A DNA stretch of 64,000 nt from Pseudomonas sp. S31 (GCF_016648105.1 NZ_JACVVE010000018.1:1-64000); one strand, 5' to 3'. Positions 27,464-36,430 are shown, numbered from the stretch's first letter. The notes: generated by a model not told the origin, from the sequence alone. Numbers and translations are program-made.

Positions 27464-28393
27464 ATGGCTGGTGTTATGGATTCGGTCAACCAGCGCACGC
27501 AACTGGTGGGGCAGAATCGCCTGGAGCTGTTGCTGTTCCGCCTCAATGGCGATCAGGTCTACGGCATCAACGTATTCAAGGTCAGGGAGGTGCTGCAGTG
27601 CCCGGAACTGACCGTGATGCCCAAGTCCCACCGAGTGGTGCGCGGCGTGGCCAACATTCGCGGGGCGACCATCCCGATCCTCGACCTGTCGATGGCGACC
27701 GGGTTGCCGGCGCTCAAAGAAGAAACCCGCAACAGTTTCGTGATCATCACCGAGTACAACACCAAGACCCAGGGCTTCCTGGTGCACTCGGTCGAGCGCA
27801 TCGTCAACATGAACTGGGAAGAGATCCATCCGCCACCCAAGGGCACCGGTCGCGACCACTACCTGACCGCGGTGACCCGGGTGGACAACCGCATGGTCGA
27901 GATCATCGACGTGGAGAAGGTGCTGGCCGAAGTATCGCCGTCGTCCGAGTCGGTGTCGGCCGGGGTGGTCGATGCCGAGGTGCAGGACAAGGCCGTGCTG
28001 CTGCGGGTGCTGACCGTCGACGACTCGTCGGTGGCGCGCAAGCAGGTGACCCGCTGCCTGCAGACGGTGGGCGTGGAGGTGGTGGCGCTCAACGATGGCC
28101 GCCAGGCGCTGGACTACCTGCGCAAGCTGGTGGACGAAGGCAAGCGCCCCGAGGAAGAGTTCCTGATGATGATCTCGGACATCGAGATGCCGGAGATGGA
28201 CGGTTACACGCTGACCGCAGAGATCCGCAGCGATCCGCGCATGCAAAAACTGCACATCGTCCTGCATACTTCGCTGTCGGGGGTGTTCAACCAGGCGATG
28301 GTCAAGAAGGTCGGCGCCGATGACTTCCTGGCCAAGTTCAAGCCGGACGACCTTGCCCAGCGCGTGGTCGACCGGATCAAGGCGACGCATTGA
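27464..28393 (+). CDS. cheV: Chemotaxis coupling protein CheV
   Basis: 309 residues. A CheW-like coupling domain (about 15-160; ELLLFRLNGDQVYGINVFKV) is fused to a receiver domain (about 178-309) with the acidic pocket TVDDS and the phospho-acceptor Asp239 in ISDIEMPEMDG. CheV links receptors to the CheA kinase, and its phosphorylation tunes adaptation. A good ribosome-binding site (AAAGGAG) precedes the ATG. It is followed by cheR with a short gap. Confidence 0.94.
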   Translation: MAGVMDSVNQRTQLVGQNRLELLLFRLNGDQVYGINVFKVREVLQCPELTVMPKSHRVVRGVANIRGATIPILDLSMATGLPALKEETRNSFVIITEYNTKTQGFLVHSVERIVNMNWEEIHPPPKGTGRDHYLTAVTRVDNRMVEIIDVEKVLAEVSPSSESVSAGVVDAEVQDKAVLLRVLTVDDSSVARKQVTRCLQTVGVEVVALNDGRQALDYLRKLVDEGKRPEEEFLMMISDIEMPEMDGYTLTAEIRSDPRMQKLHIVLHTSLSGVFNQAMVKKVGADDFLAKFKPDDLAQRVVDRIKATH

Positions 28394-28443
28394 AACCGCC
28401 AGGGGCGACCCTGGCACCAGTGATTGAATTAGAGGCGGCAGCA

Positions 28444-29271
28444 TTGTCTACGGGTAATTTGGATTTCGAACAGTTCCGGGTATTCCTGGAGAAGGCCTGT
28501 GGCATCCTGCTGGGCGAGAATAAGCAGTACCTGGTCTCCAGCCGTCTCAACAAGCTGATGGAGCAGCAGGGCATCAAGAGCCTGGGTGAGTTGGTGCAGC
28601 GTATCCAGACCCAACCGCGTGGTGGTCTGCGCGAGATGGTGGTCGATGCCATGACTACCAACGAGACGCTGTGGTTTCGCGACACCTATCCGTTCGAAGT
28701 GCTGAAGAACAAGGTCATCCCCGAGTTCATCAAGAACAACCCGGGCCAGCGCCTGCGCATGTGGTCGGCGGCCTGTTCGTCGGGGCAGGAGCCGTACTCG
28801 ATCTCGATGGCCATCGACGAGTTCGAGCGCAGCAACCTGGGGCAGTTGAAGATGGGCGCGCAGATCGTCGCCACCGATCTGTCCGGGTCCATGCTGACCA
28901 ACTGCAAGACTGGCGAGTACGACAGCCTGGCGATTGCCCGCGGCCTGTCCCAGGAGCGTCTGCAGCGCTACTTCGACACCAAGGGTCCGGGGCGCTGGGC
29001 GGTCAAGCCGGCCATTCGCAGCCGCGTCGAGTTCCGCTCGTTCAACCTGCTCGACAGCTATGCGAGCCTGGGCAAGTTCGACATCGTGTTCTGCCGCAAC
29101 GTGCTGATCTACTTCTCGGCGCAGGTCAAGAAGGACATCCTGATGCGCATCCACAGCACCTTGAAGCCGGGGGGGTATCTGTTCCTCGGGGCTTCCGAGG
29201 CGCTCAATGGGTTGCCGGATCATTATCAGATGGTGCAGTGCAGCCCGGGGATCATCTACCAGGCCAAGTGA
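28444..29271 (+). CDS. cheR: Chemotaxis receptor methyltransferase CheR
   Basis: 275 residues from the TTG at 28444, which follows GAGGCGG and gives MSTGNLDFEQF, the start I recall for Pseudomonas CheR. Another TTG at 28390 overlaps the cheV stop. N-terminal helical domain, then the SAM-binding domain (MWSAACSSGQEPYSI) and FDIVFCRNVLIYF. It methylates glutamates of chemoreceptors using S-adenosylmethionine. Second gene of the cheV-cheR unit. Confidence 0.93.
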   Translation: MSTGNLDFEQFRVFLEKACGILLGENKQYLVSSRLNKLMEQQGIKSLGELVQRIQTQPRGGLREMVVDAMTTNETLWFRDTYPFEVLKNKVIPEFIKNNPGQRLRMWSAACSSGQEPYSISMAIDEFERSNLGQLKMGAQIVATDLSGSMLTNCKTGEYDSLAIARGLSQERLQRYFDTKGPGRWAVKPAIRSRVEFRSFNLLDSYASLGKFDIVFCRNVLIYFSAQVKKDILMRIHSTLKPGGYLFLGASEALNGLPDHYQMVQCSPGIIYQAK

Positions 29272-29330
29272 GTGTGGGGCGGGCATCCCGCGTCCGCATC
29301 GCGGGTGTTTTCTGGAAGCTGGTGCGATCC

Positions 29331-29417
29331 CTGTAGGAGCGGGTTCACCCGCGAAGCAGGCACCGCGATGAATGGCACGGGCTACGCCCGTGTTCGCGGG
29401 TTAACCCGCTCCTACAG
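29331..29417. repeat. REP pair downstream of cheR
   Basis: Facing copies of GTAGGAGCGGG...CCCGCG (29333-29355) and its complement (29393-29415). A shorter palindrome (CACGGGCTACGCCCGTG) lies between them. It marks the end of the cheVR unit. Confidence 0.85.
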
Positions 29418-29461
29418 AGGTAGCGCCAGCCGCGCGCTCTTGCTTACCCCGCCTTGCTGAC

Positions 29462-29540
29462 GTCAATTTTTTGTTTTGCCGCTTTTGCCGCCCGGCAATT
29501 GCCGCTTTCGCGCCTCCCGGCGGAAGCACTTTGCCGCTTT
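29462..29540. promoter_or_regulatory. Candidate activator sites upstream of the flgB promoter
   Basis: Three direct copies of TTGCCGCTTT (29476, 29499, 29531), an inverted TTGCCG-CC-CGGCAA at 29485-29498, and GTCAATTTTTTG at 29462, which resembles a FleQ half-site. They lie about 60-140 bases before the sigma54 box, a normal place for an enhancer-binding protein. A related pattern occurs before flgF. Confidence 0.45.
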
Positions 29541-29602
29541 TCTGGCATCGCCACTCCCGACGAATTCGCCCAAAGCCCCGCACTCAGAGGCTTTTGAAGG
29601 TT

Positions 29603-29618
29603 TGGCACAGCCCTTGCT
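29603..29618 (+). promoter_or_regulatory. Sigma54 promoter of flgBCDE
   Basis: TGGCACAGCCCTTGCT: a close match to TGGCAC-N5-TTGC with the GG-N10-GC spacing. The expected start is near 29629, 38 bases before the flgB ATG. In P. aeruginosa this operon needs RpoN and FleR. Confidence 0.85.
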
Positions 29619-29666
29619 ATAGCTTGGCCAACGACACTCCGGTCAACCTTCGAAGGTTTCCCTGAC

Positions 29667-30074
29667 ATGAGCATCAGTTTCGACAAGGCGCTTGGCATCC
29701 ACGAAAAGGCCCTGAGCTTCCGCGCCCAGCGCGCCGAAGTGCTGGCCAACAACATCGCCAACGCCGACACGCCCAACTACAAGGCGCGTGACATGGACTT
29801 CTCGTCGGTGCTCGCCGCCGAGAGCGACAAGCAGCAGAAGGGCCGCTTCGCCCTCGACCGGACCAACAGCAAGCACATCGAAGCCGAAGGGCTGGCCATG
29901 GCCGACGACACCCTGCAGTACCGCACCCCGACCCAGCCGTCGATCGACCAGAACACCGTGGACGCGCAGATCGAGCAATCGAACTACACCGAGAACGCGG
30001 TCGGCTTCCAGGCCAGCTTCACCTTGCTCAACAGTAAATTCAAAGGGCTGGTTTCGGCCCTGCGTGGAGAGTGA
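29667..30074 (+). CDS. flgB: Flagellar proximal rod protein FlgB
   Basis: 135 residues. The rod/hook N-terminal motif (RAEVLANNIANADTPNYKARD, read in two overlapping pieces) and the C-terminal helix (NYTENAVGFQASFTLLNSKF) are present. It is exported without a signal peptide by the flagellar type III system and forms the proximal rod with FlgC and FlgF. First gene of the operon; the stop lies two bases before the flgC ATG. Confidence 0.95.
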   Translation: MSISFDKALGIHEKALSFRAQRAEVLANNIANADTPNYKARDMDFSSVLAAESDKQQKGRFALDRTNSKHIEAEGLAMADDTLQYRTPTQPSIDQNTVDAQIEQSNYTENAVGFQASFTLLNSKFKGLVSALRGE

Positions 30075-30076
30075 CC

Positions 30077-30520
30077 ATGTCCCTTGCCAGTGTCTTCAAC
30101 ATCGCCGGTAGCGGCATGAGCGCGCAGAACACCCGCCTCAACACCGTTGCCTCCAACATCGCCAACGCCGAGACCGTCTCGTCGAGCATCGACCAGACCT
30201 ACCGCGCACGCCATCCGGTATTCGCCACCACCTTCCAGAACGCCATGGCCGGCAGCAGCCAGTCGCTGTTCGAGGATCAGGGCGAAGCCGGGCAGGGCGT
30301 GCAGGTCAAGGGCATCATCGAGGACCAGAGCAACCTCGAGGCGCGCTACGAGCCGAGCAATCCCGCCGCCAATAAGGACGGCTACGTGTACTACCCGAAC
30401 GTCAACGTGGTCAACGAGATGGCCGACATGATCTCCGCCAGCCGTGCGTTCCAGACCAACGCCGACATCATGAACACCGCCAAGACCATGATGCAGAAAG
30501 TTCTGACCCTGGGTCAGTGA
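30077..30520 (+). CDS. flgC: Flagellar proximal rod protein FlgC
   Basis: 147 residues, starting MSLASVFNIAGSGM, with the rod signature NTVASNIANAET and a C-terminal heptad helix (SRAFQTNADIMNTAKTMM). I chose ATG 30077 with GGAGAG upstream instead of the GTG at 30071. Rod component exported by the type III system. Confidence 0.95.
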   Translation: MSLASVFNIAGSGMSAQNTRLNTVASNIANAETVSSSIDQTYRARHPVFATTFQNAMAGSSQSLFEDQGEAGQGVQVKGIIEDQSNLEARYEPSNPAANKDGYVYYPNVNVVNEMADMISASRAFQTNADIMNTAKTMMQKVLTLGQ

Positions 30521-30532
30521 GAGGGATAGCCG

Positions 30533-31225
30533 ATGACCACCACGACTGACGCCACCAGCGCTTCCGCGATCTACTCGCAGTACGCCCTGGCTAGTGATAC
30601 CTCCAGCAGCACCAGTAGCACCGATACGCTGGGCAAAGATACTTTCTTGCAGTTATTGGTGACCCAACTGCAGAACCAGAACCCGCTCGATCCCCAGGAC
30701 AACTCCGAGTTCGTCGCCCAATTGGCGCAATTCAGCAGCCTGGAATCGATGCAGACGCTGAACGACACCGTCGATACCTTGCTTGGCAACTACACCTCGA
30801 CCCAGGCCCTGCAGGCTTCGTCGCTGGTCGGTCGCTCGGTCATCACCGAGGCGGACACGGCAACGGTCGCTGCCGGCACCGGCCTGACCGGGCAGATCGA
30901 CGTGACCTCCTCGACCACCGGCCTGACCGTGAACGTGTATGACGCCGATGGCAACGTGGTGAAAAACATCGACCTTGGCTCGCAGAGCGCCGGTACGGTC
31001 AGCTTCACCTGGGATGGCACCGATAACGACGGGCTGGCAGTGGATGCCGGCACCTACACCTTCGAGGCCAAGGCCACCGTCGATGGTGAGGAGGTCGCCC
31101 AGACCACCTACCTGCCATCGGTGGTCAACAGCGTCACCGTGGGTAGCACTGCAGGTTCGTACACGCTCAATCTGGCAAGCGGCGAGAGCATCGCGCTTTC
31201 GGACGTCAAAACCATCGGATCGTAA
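30533..31225 (+). CDS. flgD: Hook-capping protein FlgD
   Basis: 230 residues. The N-terminal part has the FlgD core (LGKDTFLQLLVTQLQNQNPLDPQDNSEFVAQLAQFS, beginning near residue 32). The C-terminal half is a Tudor/FnIII-like beta region with the FlgD signature (FTWDGTDNDGLAVDAGTYTF). FlgD caps the growing hook and directs FlgE polymerisation; it is discarded later. Confidence 0.94.
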   Translation: MTTTTDATSASAIYSQYALASDTSSSTSSTDTLGKDTFLQLLVTQLQNQNPLDPQDNSEFVAQLAQFSSLESMQTLNDTVDTLLGNYTSTQALQASSLVGRSVITEADTATVAAGTGLTGQIDVTSSTTGLTVNVYDADGNVVKNIDLGSQSAGTVSFTWDGTDNDGLAVDAGTYTFEAKATVDGEEVAQTTYLPSVVNSVTVGSTAGSYTLNLASGESIALSDVKTIGS

Positions 31226-31252
31226 GCCGGGCATCGGCACAGGAGTCAAGCA

Positions 31253-32551
31253 ATGTCGTTCAATATCGGCCTCAGCGGCCTCAATGCAGCCAGCACCAGC
31301 CTGGATGTCACCGGCAACAACATCGCCAACGTCGGCACCACCGGTTTCAAGTCGGCGCGTGCCGAGTTCGGTGATCTGTACGCCAACTCGCTGTTCCTCG
31401 GTGGTTCCCGCTACACCGTGGGTAGCGGCGTGACCACCCAGGCGATTTCCCAGCAGTTCACGCAAGGCAACGTCAGCACCACAGGCGCCAGCCTGGACCT
31501 GGCCATCAACGGCAACGGCTTCTTCATCACCAGCAATAACGGCTCGACCACCTATACCCGCGCAGGTGCTTTCGGTACCGATAGCTCTGGCTACATCGTC
31601 GATGCCAGTGGCAATCGCCTGCAGGGCTATGGCGTCGATGCCGATGGCGAGGTGGTGGAAGGTATCCTCACCGACCTGACCGTCAGCACTGCCGCCGTTG
31701 CGCCGAAGGCCAGCACCAGCCTGACCGAAACGCTGAACCTGAACTCTTCGGACACAGTGCCTACCGAAACGCCGTTCGATGCATCCGATACCGACACCTA
31801 CAACTACACCTTCAGTACCGACATCTACGACAGTCAGGGTAATGCTCATAGCCTGAGCCAGTATTTCGTCAAGACCGACCAGAATACCTGGACCATGTAC
31901 GTCACCGTGGACGGTGTGAATCCGGCCGATCCGACTTCCACAGATCCCTACAGTGCGGACCTGACCTTTAACTCGGCCGGTGCATTGACCGCCTCCACCA
32001 GTTCCGACTTCACCGTCGACAGCCTGGGTAATCTGACCCTGACCAACTGGGTCCCTGCCGCCAAGAACGCAGCCGGTACCATGGCCAGCAACGGCGCTTC
32101 GGCAGCGACCGATGGCGTGACCATCGACATGTCGGCGACCAGTCAGTACAACAGCACCTCCGCTGTAACCGCCAAGTCGCAGGATGGCTATGCGCCGGGC
32201 AATCTGTCGTCGCTGTCCATCGATTCCGATGGCAACCTGTTCGGTACTTACAGCAACGGCCAGTCGAAGGTCATCGGCCAGGTCGCGTTGGCCAACTTTG
32301 CCAACGTGCAAGGTCTGACGCCGGTCGGTGGCACGGGCTGGAAGGAATCCTACGCTTCGGGCGTTCCGGTGGTCGGCGCACCGAACACCGGTGTCATGGG
32401 GGATATCACTGCCGGTGCTCTGGAGGACTCCAACGTCGACCTGACTTCCGAGCTGGTCAACCTGATCAAGGCGCAGAGCAACTACCAGGCCAACGCCAAG
32501 ACCATCTCCACCGAAAGCACCATCATGCAAACCATCCTTCAGATGACCTGA
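31253..32551 (+). CDS. flgE: Flagellar hook protein FlgE
   Basis: 432 residues. Starts with MSFNIGLSGLNAAS and the rod-hook motif DVTGNNIANVGTTGFKSAR, has a long variable beta-rich middle, and ends with the FlgE/FlgG C-terminal helix (LTSELVNLIKAQSNYQANAKT). It builds the universal joint. The stop codon overlaps the next ATG by one base (TGATG). Confidence 0.95.
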   Translation: MSFNIGLSGLNAASTSLDVTGNNIANVGTTGFKSARAEFGDLYANSLFLGGSRYTVGSGVTTQAISQQFTQGNVSTTGASLDLAINGNGFFITSNNGSTTYTRAGAFGTDSSGYIVDASGNRLQGYGVDADGEVVEGILTDLTVSTAAVAPKASTSLTETLNLNSSDTVPTETPFDASDTDTYNYTFSTDIYDSQGNAHSLSQYFVKTDQNTWTMYVTVDGVNPADPTSTDPYSADLTFNSAGALTASTSSDFTVDSLGNLTLTNWVPAAKNAAGTMASNGASAATDGVTIDMSATSQYNSTSAVTAKSQDGYAPGNLSSLSIDSDGNLFGTYSNGQSKVIGQVALANFANVQGLTPVGGTGWKESYASGVPVVGAPNTGVMGDITAGALEDSNVDLTSELVNLIKAQSNYQANAKTISTESTIMQTILQMT

Positions 32552-32736
32552 TGAGCACGTGCTTCAGGTTGATGCTGGTGCTGGTCTGCGCGCTGCCCCA
32601 GGCGGGCGCGGCAGCACCAGCGCCTTGGTACAAGTACCAGAGCATCAAGACCGGCGTGTTCATCTGCACCCAGGTCGATCCCGGCAAGCAATTCATCCGC
32701 TTTGCCGGCCCTTTCAAGAACGCCGCCTGCCGCTGA
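32551..32736 (+). CDS. Small secreted protein between flgE and flgF
   Basis: 61 residues. A clear signal peptide (about 1-21, FRLMLVLVCALPQAGAA) is followed by a 40-residue mature part with two cysteines (ICTQ and the penultimate residue) that could form a disulfide. It is coupled to the flgE stop by a one-base overlap, and its last codons lie inside the operon terminator. I do not recognise the family. The signal peptide, coupling and codon use argue it is real. The mature product would enter the periplasm, where P- and L-ring proteins assemble. Confidence 0.6.
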   Translation: MSTCFRLMLVLVCALPQAGAAAPAPWYKYQSIKTGVFICTQVDPGKQFIRFAGPFKNAACR

Positions 32737-32758
32737 GCGCCAGGCGGCGTTTTTTTTG
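32721..32758 (+). terminator. Terminator of the flgBCDE unit
   Basis: CGCCGCCTG / CAGGCGGCG stem with an 11-base loop, then nine Ts. The left arm is coding sequence for the end of the small ORF, so transcription stops right at its stop codon. Confidence 0.9.
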
Positions 32759-32761
32759 AGC

Positions 32762-32810
32762 GTCAACACGTTGCCGCCTACCGGCAAACAAGCGCCGTTT
32801 TGCCGGCGCC
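32762..32810. promoter_or_regulatory. Candidate activator sites upstream of the flgF promoter
   Basis: GTCAACACGTTG (32762), an inverted TTGCCG-CCTAC-CGGCAA (32771-32787) and GTTTTGCCGGCG (about 32798-32809). The same word types precede the flgB promoter at a similar distance (about 110-120 bases for the inverted repeat). Confidence 0.45.
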
Positions 32811-32882
32811 TACGCTTCGCGCGTGCCTTGGGTTTGCATGGAAAAGCCCGTGGTCAGCGGGTTGGCGGGATGTTGTGCGTAT

Positions 32883-32898
32883 TGGCCCAAGACTTGCT
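32883..32898 (+). promoter_or_regulatory. Sigma54 promoter of flgFGHIJKL
   Basis: TGGCCCAAGACTTGCT keeps GG-N10-GC. The expected start is near 32909, 43 bases before the flgF GTG. The equivalent P. aeruginosa operon is RpoN-dependent and FleR-activated. Confidence 0.78.
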
Positions 32899-32951
32899 AA
32901 TACGTCTTCAGCAATGCACAGGCGGCGTGGTTCCGCCGAGGGAGGACAGAA

Positions 32952-33692
32952 GTGGACAAGATGCTGTACGTGGCCATGACCGGCGCCAGCCAGAACGCGC
33001 TGGCGCAGAAGGCCCACGCCAACAACCTGGCGAACGTTTCGACCAACGGCTTCCAGCGTGACCTGGAGCAGGCGCGCTCGATGCCGGTGTTTGGCGAAAC
33101 GTTGCCCTCCCGCGCCTTCGCCATGACCGAACGGCCGGCTACCGACTTTGCCCAGGGCCCTCTGATCGAAACCGGTCGCGAGCTCGATGTGGCCATCGAT
33201 GGCGATGGCTGGATCGCTGTGCAGGCACCCGACGGCAGCGAGGCCTACACCCGCACCGGCAGCCTGAACATCGACGCACTGGGCGTGCTGCGCACCGGCA
33301 ACGGTTTGGCCGTGCTCGGCAATGGTGGCCCGATCGCCATTCCGCCGGAAGAGCACGTTGAGGTCGGCTCGGACGGCACCATCAGCATCCGCTCGCTGGG
33401 CGAAAGCCCCTCGGTGATGGCGGAGGTCGACCGGATCAAGATGGTCAAGCCCGAGCTCAATACCCTCAGCAAGGGTACCGATGGCCTGATCCACAGCAAC
33501 ACCGGCCAGCCCTTGGTGGCGGATGCGTCGGTGAAAGTGGTTTCTGGCTTCCTCGAAGGCAGTAACGTCAACGCGGTCGATGAGATGACTTCGATCATGG
33601 CGCTGTCCCGGCAGTTCGAGCTGCAGATCAAGATGATGACTGCCGCCAAGGAAAACGACGAATCGATGGCGCGGGTGATGCAGCTCAGCTGA
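32952..33692 (+). CDS. flgF: Flagellar rod protein FlgF
   Basis: 246 residues from a GTG with GAGGGAGGACAG upstream. N-terminal rod motif (QKAHANNLANVSTNGFQRD), mid-protein FlgG-like strand (AYTRTGSLNIDALG) and C-terminal helix (VDEMTSIMALSRQFELQIK). Proximal rod protein; first gene of the second rod-hook operon. Confidence 0.94.
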   Translation: MDKMLYVAMTGASQNALAQKAHANNLANVSTNGFQRDLEQARSMPVFGETLPSRAFAMTERPATDFAQGPLIETGRELDVAIDGDGWIAVQAPDGSEAYTRTGSLNIDALGVLRTGNGLAVLGNGGPIAIPPEEHVEVGSDGTISIRSLGESPSVMAEVDRIKMVKPELNTLSKGTDGLIHSNTGQPLVADASVKVVSGFLEGSNVNAVDEMTSIMALSRQFELQIKMMTAAKENDESMARVMQLS

Positions 33693-33755
33693 CACCCGCC
33701 TCAACCCCCTGTTCGACACAGACGGTCATCACGCCGTCGCGTAAGGAGAAGACAC

Positions 33756-34541
33756 ATGCTTCCGGCTCTCTGGGTCAGCAAGACCGGCCTCGCCGCTCAG
33801 GACACCAACCTGACGACCATTTCCAACAACCTGGCCAACGTCTCGACGACCGGTTTCAAGAAGGACCGCGCCGAGTTCCAGGACCTGCTGTACCAGATCA
33901 AGCGTCAGCCGGGTGCCCAGTCGACTCAGGACAGCGAGCTGCCCACCGGCCTGCAGGTCGGTACCGGCGTGCGCATCGTCGGCACCCAGAAGAATTTCAC
34001 CGCCGGCAGCCTGCAGACCACCGACCAGCCGCTGGACATGGCCATCAACGGCCGTGGTTTCTTCCAGATCATGCAGCCGGACGGCACCATCTCGTATACC
34101 CGTGACGGCACCTTCCACCTGGACTCCGATGGTCAGTTGGTGACCGCCAATGGCCTGGCGCTGGAGCCGGCCATCGTCGTCCCGGCCGATGCCCAGACCT
34201 TCACCGTCGGCACCGACGGCACCGTGTCGATCACCACCGCCGGCAACGCCGCCAACCAGGTGATCGGCAACCTGCAGACCGCCGACTTCATCAACCCGGC
34301 CGGCCTCCAGGCAATCGGCAACAACCTGTTCCTGGAAACCGCTTCCAGCGGTGCGCCGAACGTCGGTACCCCAGGCCTGAACGGCTTCGGCACCACGCTG
34401 CAGAACACCCTGGAGAACTCCAACGTCAGCACGGTGGAAGAGCTGGTGAACATGATCACCACCCAGCGCGCCTACGAGATGAACTCCAAGGTGATCTCGA
34501 CCGCCGACCAGATGCTGCAGTTCGTTACCCAGAACCTGTAA
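33756..34541 (+). CDS. flgG: Distal rod protein FlgG
   Basis: 261 residues, MLPALWVSKTGLAAQDTNL, then LTTISNNLANVSTTGFKKDR, and the C-terminal EELVNMITTQRAYEMNSKVI. The length matches FlgG. Distal rod subunit around which the P and L rings form. Confidence 0.96.
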   Translation: MLPALWVSKTGLAAQDTNLTTISNNLANVSTTGFKKDRAEFQDLLYQIKRQPGAQSTQDSELPTGLQVGTGVRIVGTQKNFTAGSLQTTDQPLDMAINGRGFFQIMQPDGTISYTRDGTFHLDSDGQLVTANGLALEPAIVVPADAQTFTVGTDGTVSITTAGNAANQVIGNLQTADFINPAGLQAIGNNLFLETASSGAPNVGTPGLNGFGTTLQNTLENSNVSTVEELVNMITTQRAYEMNSKVISTADQMLQFVTQNL

Positions 34542-34601
34542 TGCGCATCCGCTGAACCCGCCGAACCCTTGAAGCACCCGTAGCACCGTGAGGTCATGAG
34601 C

Positions 34602-35297
34602 ATGAATCGTTTGTCCGTCGTTCTCGCCGCAGGTGGCGCTTGCCTGCTGGCCGGTTGCATGGCCCCGCCGGCCAAGCCCAACGATCCGTACTATGCGCCG
34701 GTGCTACCGCGTACGCCGTTGCCGGCGGCCGCCAACAACGGGTCGATCTACCAGGCCGGGTTCGACCAGAACCTGTACACCGACCGCAAGGCGTTCCGCG
34801 TGGGTGACATCATCACCATCACGCTGAACGAGAAGATGGCCGCCAGCAAGAGCGCCAACTCCTCGATCGCCAAGGACAGCGAGACCAGCCTCGGCCTGAC
34901 CTCGTTGTTCGGCGGTGGAGTGAAGACCAACAGCCCGTTCGGTGGCGGCTCGTTGAGCCTCGATGCCGGCTACAGCGGTACGCGTGACACCAAGGGCGAC
35001 GCCAAGGCGGCCCAGGGCAACAGCCTGACCGGCTCGGTCACCGTGACCGTCGCCGAAGTGCTGCCCAACGGTATCCTCGCGGTGCGCGGCGAGAAATGGA
35101 TGACGCTCAATACCGGTGAGGAGCTGGTGCGCATCGCCGGCCTGATCCGCGCCGACGACATCGCCACCGACAACACCGTTTCGTCCACCCGCGTGGCCGA
35201 TGCGCGCATCACTTATTCGGGAACCGGCTCGTTCGCCGATGCCAGCCAGCCTGGCTGGCTCGATCGGTTCTTCATGAGCCCGTACTGGCCTTTCTGA
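34602..35297 (+). CDS. flgH: Flagellar L-ring lipoprotein FlgH
   Basis: 231 residues, the length of P. aeruginosa FlgH. Lipoprotein signal with lipobox LLAGC, then FRVGDIITITLNEKM and the conserved NGILAVRGEKWMTLNTGEE. It forms the outer-membrane L ring. ATG 34602 is eight bases from GAGG; the ATG at 34596 is too close. Directly followed by flgI. Confidence 0.95.
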   Translation: MNRLSVVLAAGGACLLAGCMAPPAKPNDPYYAPVLPRTPLPAAANNGSIYQAGFDQNLYTDRKAFRVGDIITITLNEKMAASKSANSSIAKDSETSLGLTSLFGGGVKTNSPFGGGSLSLDAGYSGTRDTKGDAKAAQGNSLTGSVTVTVAEVLPNGILAVRGEKWMTLNTGEELVRIAGLIRADDIATDNTVSSTRVADARITYSGTGSFADASQPGWLDRFFMSPYWPF

Positions 35298-35309
35298 GTG
35301 CGTATCGAC

Positions 35310-36419
35310 ATGCTCAAGTTCAAACCGCTGCTGGTGCTGACGGCCCTGATGTTCGCCTCCTTCGGTGCGCATGCCGAGCGCCTGAAGGATATCGCCAGCA
35401 TCTCTGGCGTGCGCACCAACCAGCTGATCGGCTATGGCCTGGTGGTCGGCCTCAATGGTACGGGTGACCAGACCACGCAGACGCCGTTCACCCTGCAGAC
35501 CTTCAACAACATGCTGGCGCAGTTCGGCATCAAGGTGCCGGCCAACACCGGCACCGTGCAGTTGAAGAACGTCGCCGCGGTGTCGATCCATGCCGACTTG
35601 CCGGCGTTCGCCAAACCGGGCCAGGTGGTCGACATCACCGTGTCGTCGATCGGTAACTCCAAGAGCCTGCGCGGCGGCAGCCTGCTGATGACGCCGCTCA
35701 AGGGTATCGATGGCAACGTCTATGCCATTGCCCAGGGCAACCTGGTGGTCGGCGGCTTCGACGCCGAAGGCAAGGACGGCTCGCGCATCACCGTCAACGT
35801 ACCATCGGCCGGCCGTATCCCTGGCGGTGCCACCGTGGAACGTGCGGTGCCGAGCGGGTTCAACCAGGGCAACAGCCTGACCTTGAACCTCAACCGCCCC
35901 GACTTCACCACCGCCAAGCACATCGTCGACAAGATCAACGACATGCTCGGCCCAGGCGTCGCCCAGGCCGTGGACGGTGGCTCGGTGCGGGTGACCGCGC
36001 CGATGGACCCGAGCCAACGGGTGGACTACCTGTCGATCCTCGAGAACCTCGAAATCGACCCGGGCCAGGCCGTGGCCAAGGTCATCATCAACTCGCGTAC
36101 CGGCACCATCGTCATCGGCCAGAACGTCAAGGTGTCGCCGGCCGCCGTGACTCACGGCAGCCTCACCGTGACCATCACCGAAGACCCGATCGTCAGCCAG
36201 CCAGGCCCGTTCTCCAATGGCGAGACCGCCGTGGTGCCACGCTCGCGGGTCAACGCCCAGCAGGAGGCCAAGCCGATGTTCAAGTTCGGCCCGGGCACCA
36301 CGCTGGATGAGATCGTCCGTGCAGTGAACCAGGTGGGCGCGGCGCCCAGCGACCTGATGGCGATCCTCGAAGCGCTCAAGCAGGCCGGCGCCCTGCAAGC
36401 CGACCTGATCGTGATCTGA
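35310..36419 (+). CDS. flgI: Flagellar P-ring protein FlgI
   Basis: 369 residues from the ATG at 35310, the length of other Pseudomonas FlgI. Signal peptide (LLVLTALMFASFGAHA), then RLKDIASISGVRTNQLIGYG, the typical start of mature FlgI. An upstream GTG at 35298 abuts the flgH stop and cannot be excluded. It polymerises around the rod in the periplasm with the help of FlgA. Confidence 0.95.
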   Translation: MLKFKPLLVLTALMFASFGAHAERLKDIASISGVRTNQLIGYGLVVGLNGTGDQTTQTPFTLQTFNNMLAQFGIKVPANTGTVQLKNVAAVSIHADLPAFAKPGQVVDITVSSIGNSKSLRGGSLLMTPLKGIDGNVYAIAQGNLVVGGFDAEGKDGSRITVNVPSAGRIPGGATVERAVPSGFNQGNSLTLNLNRPDFTTAKHIVDKINDMLGPGVAQAVDGGSVRVTAPMDPSQRVDYLSILENLEIDPGQAVAKVIINSRTGTIVIGQNVKVSPAAVTHGSLTVTITEDPIVSQPGPFSNGETAVVPRSRVNAQQEAKPMFKFGPGTTLDEIVRAVNQVGAAPSDLMAILEALKQAGALQADLIVI

Positions 36420-36430
36420 GGCCGGCGCAG

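Noticed and set aside
30653..32530. 625-residue open frame antisense to flgD-flgE
   Set aside because: Shadow of flgD and flgE, which are certain by sequence and order.
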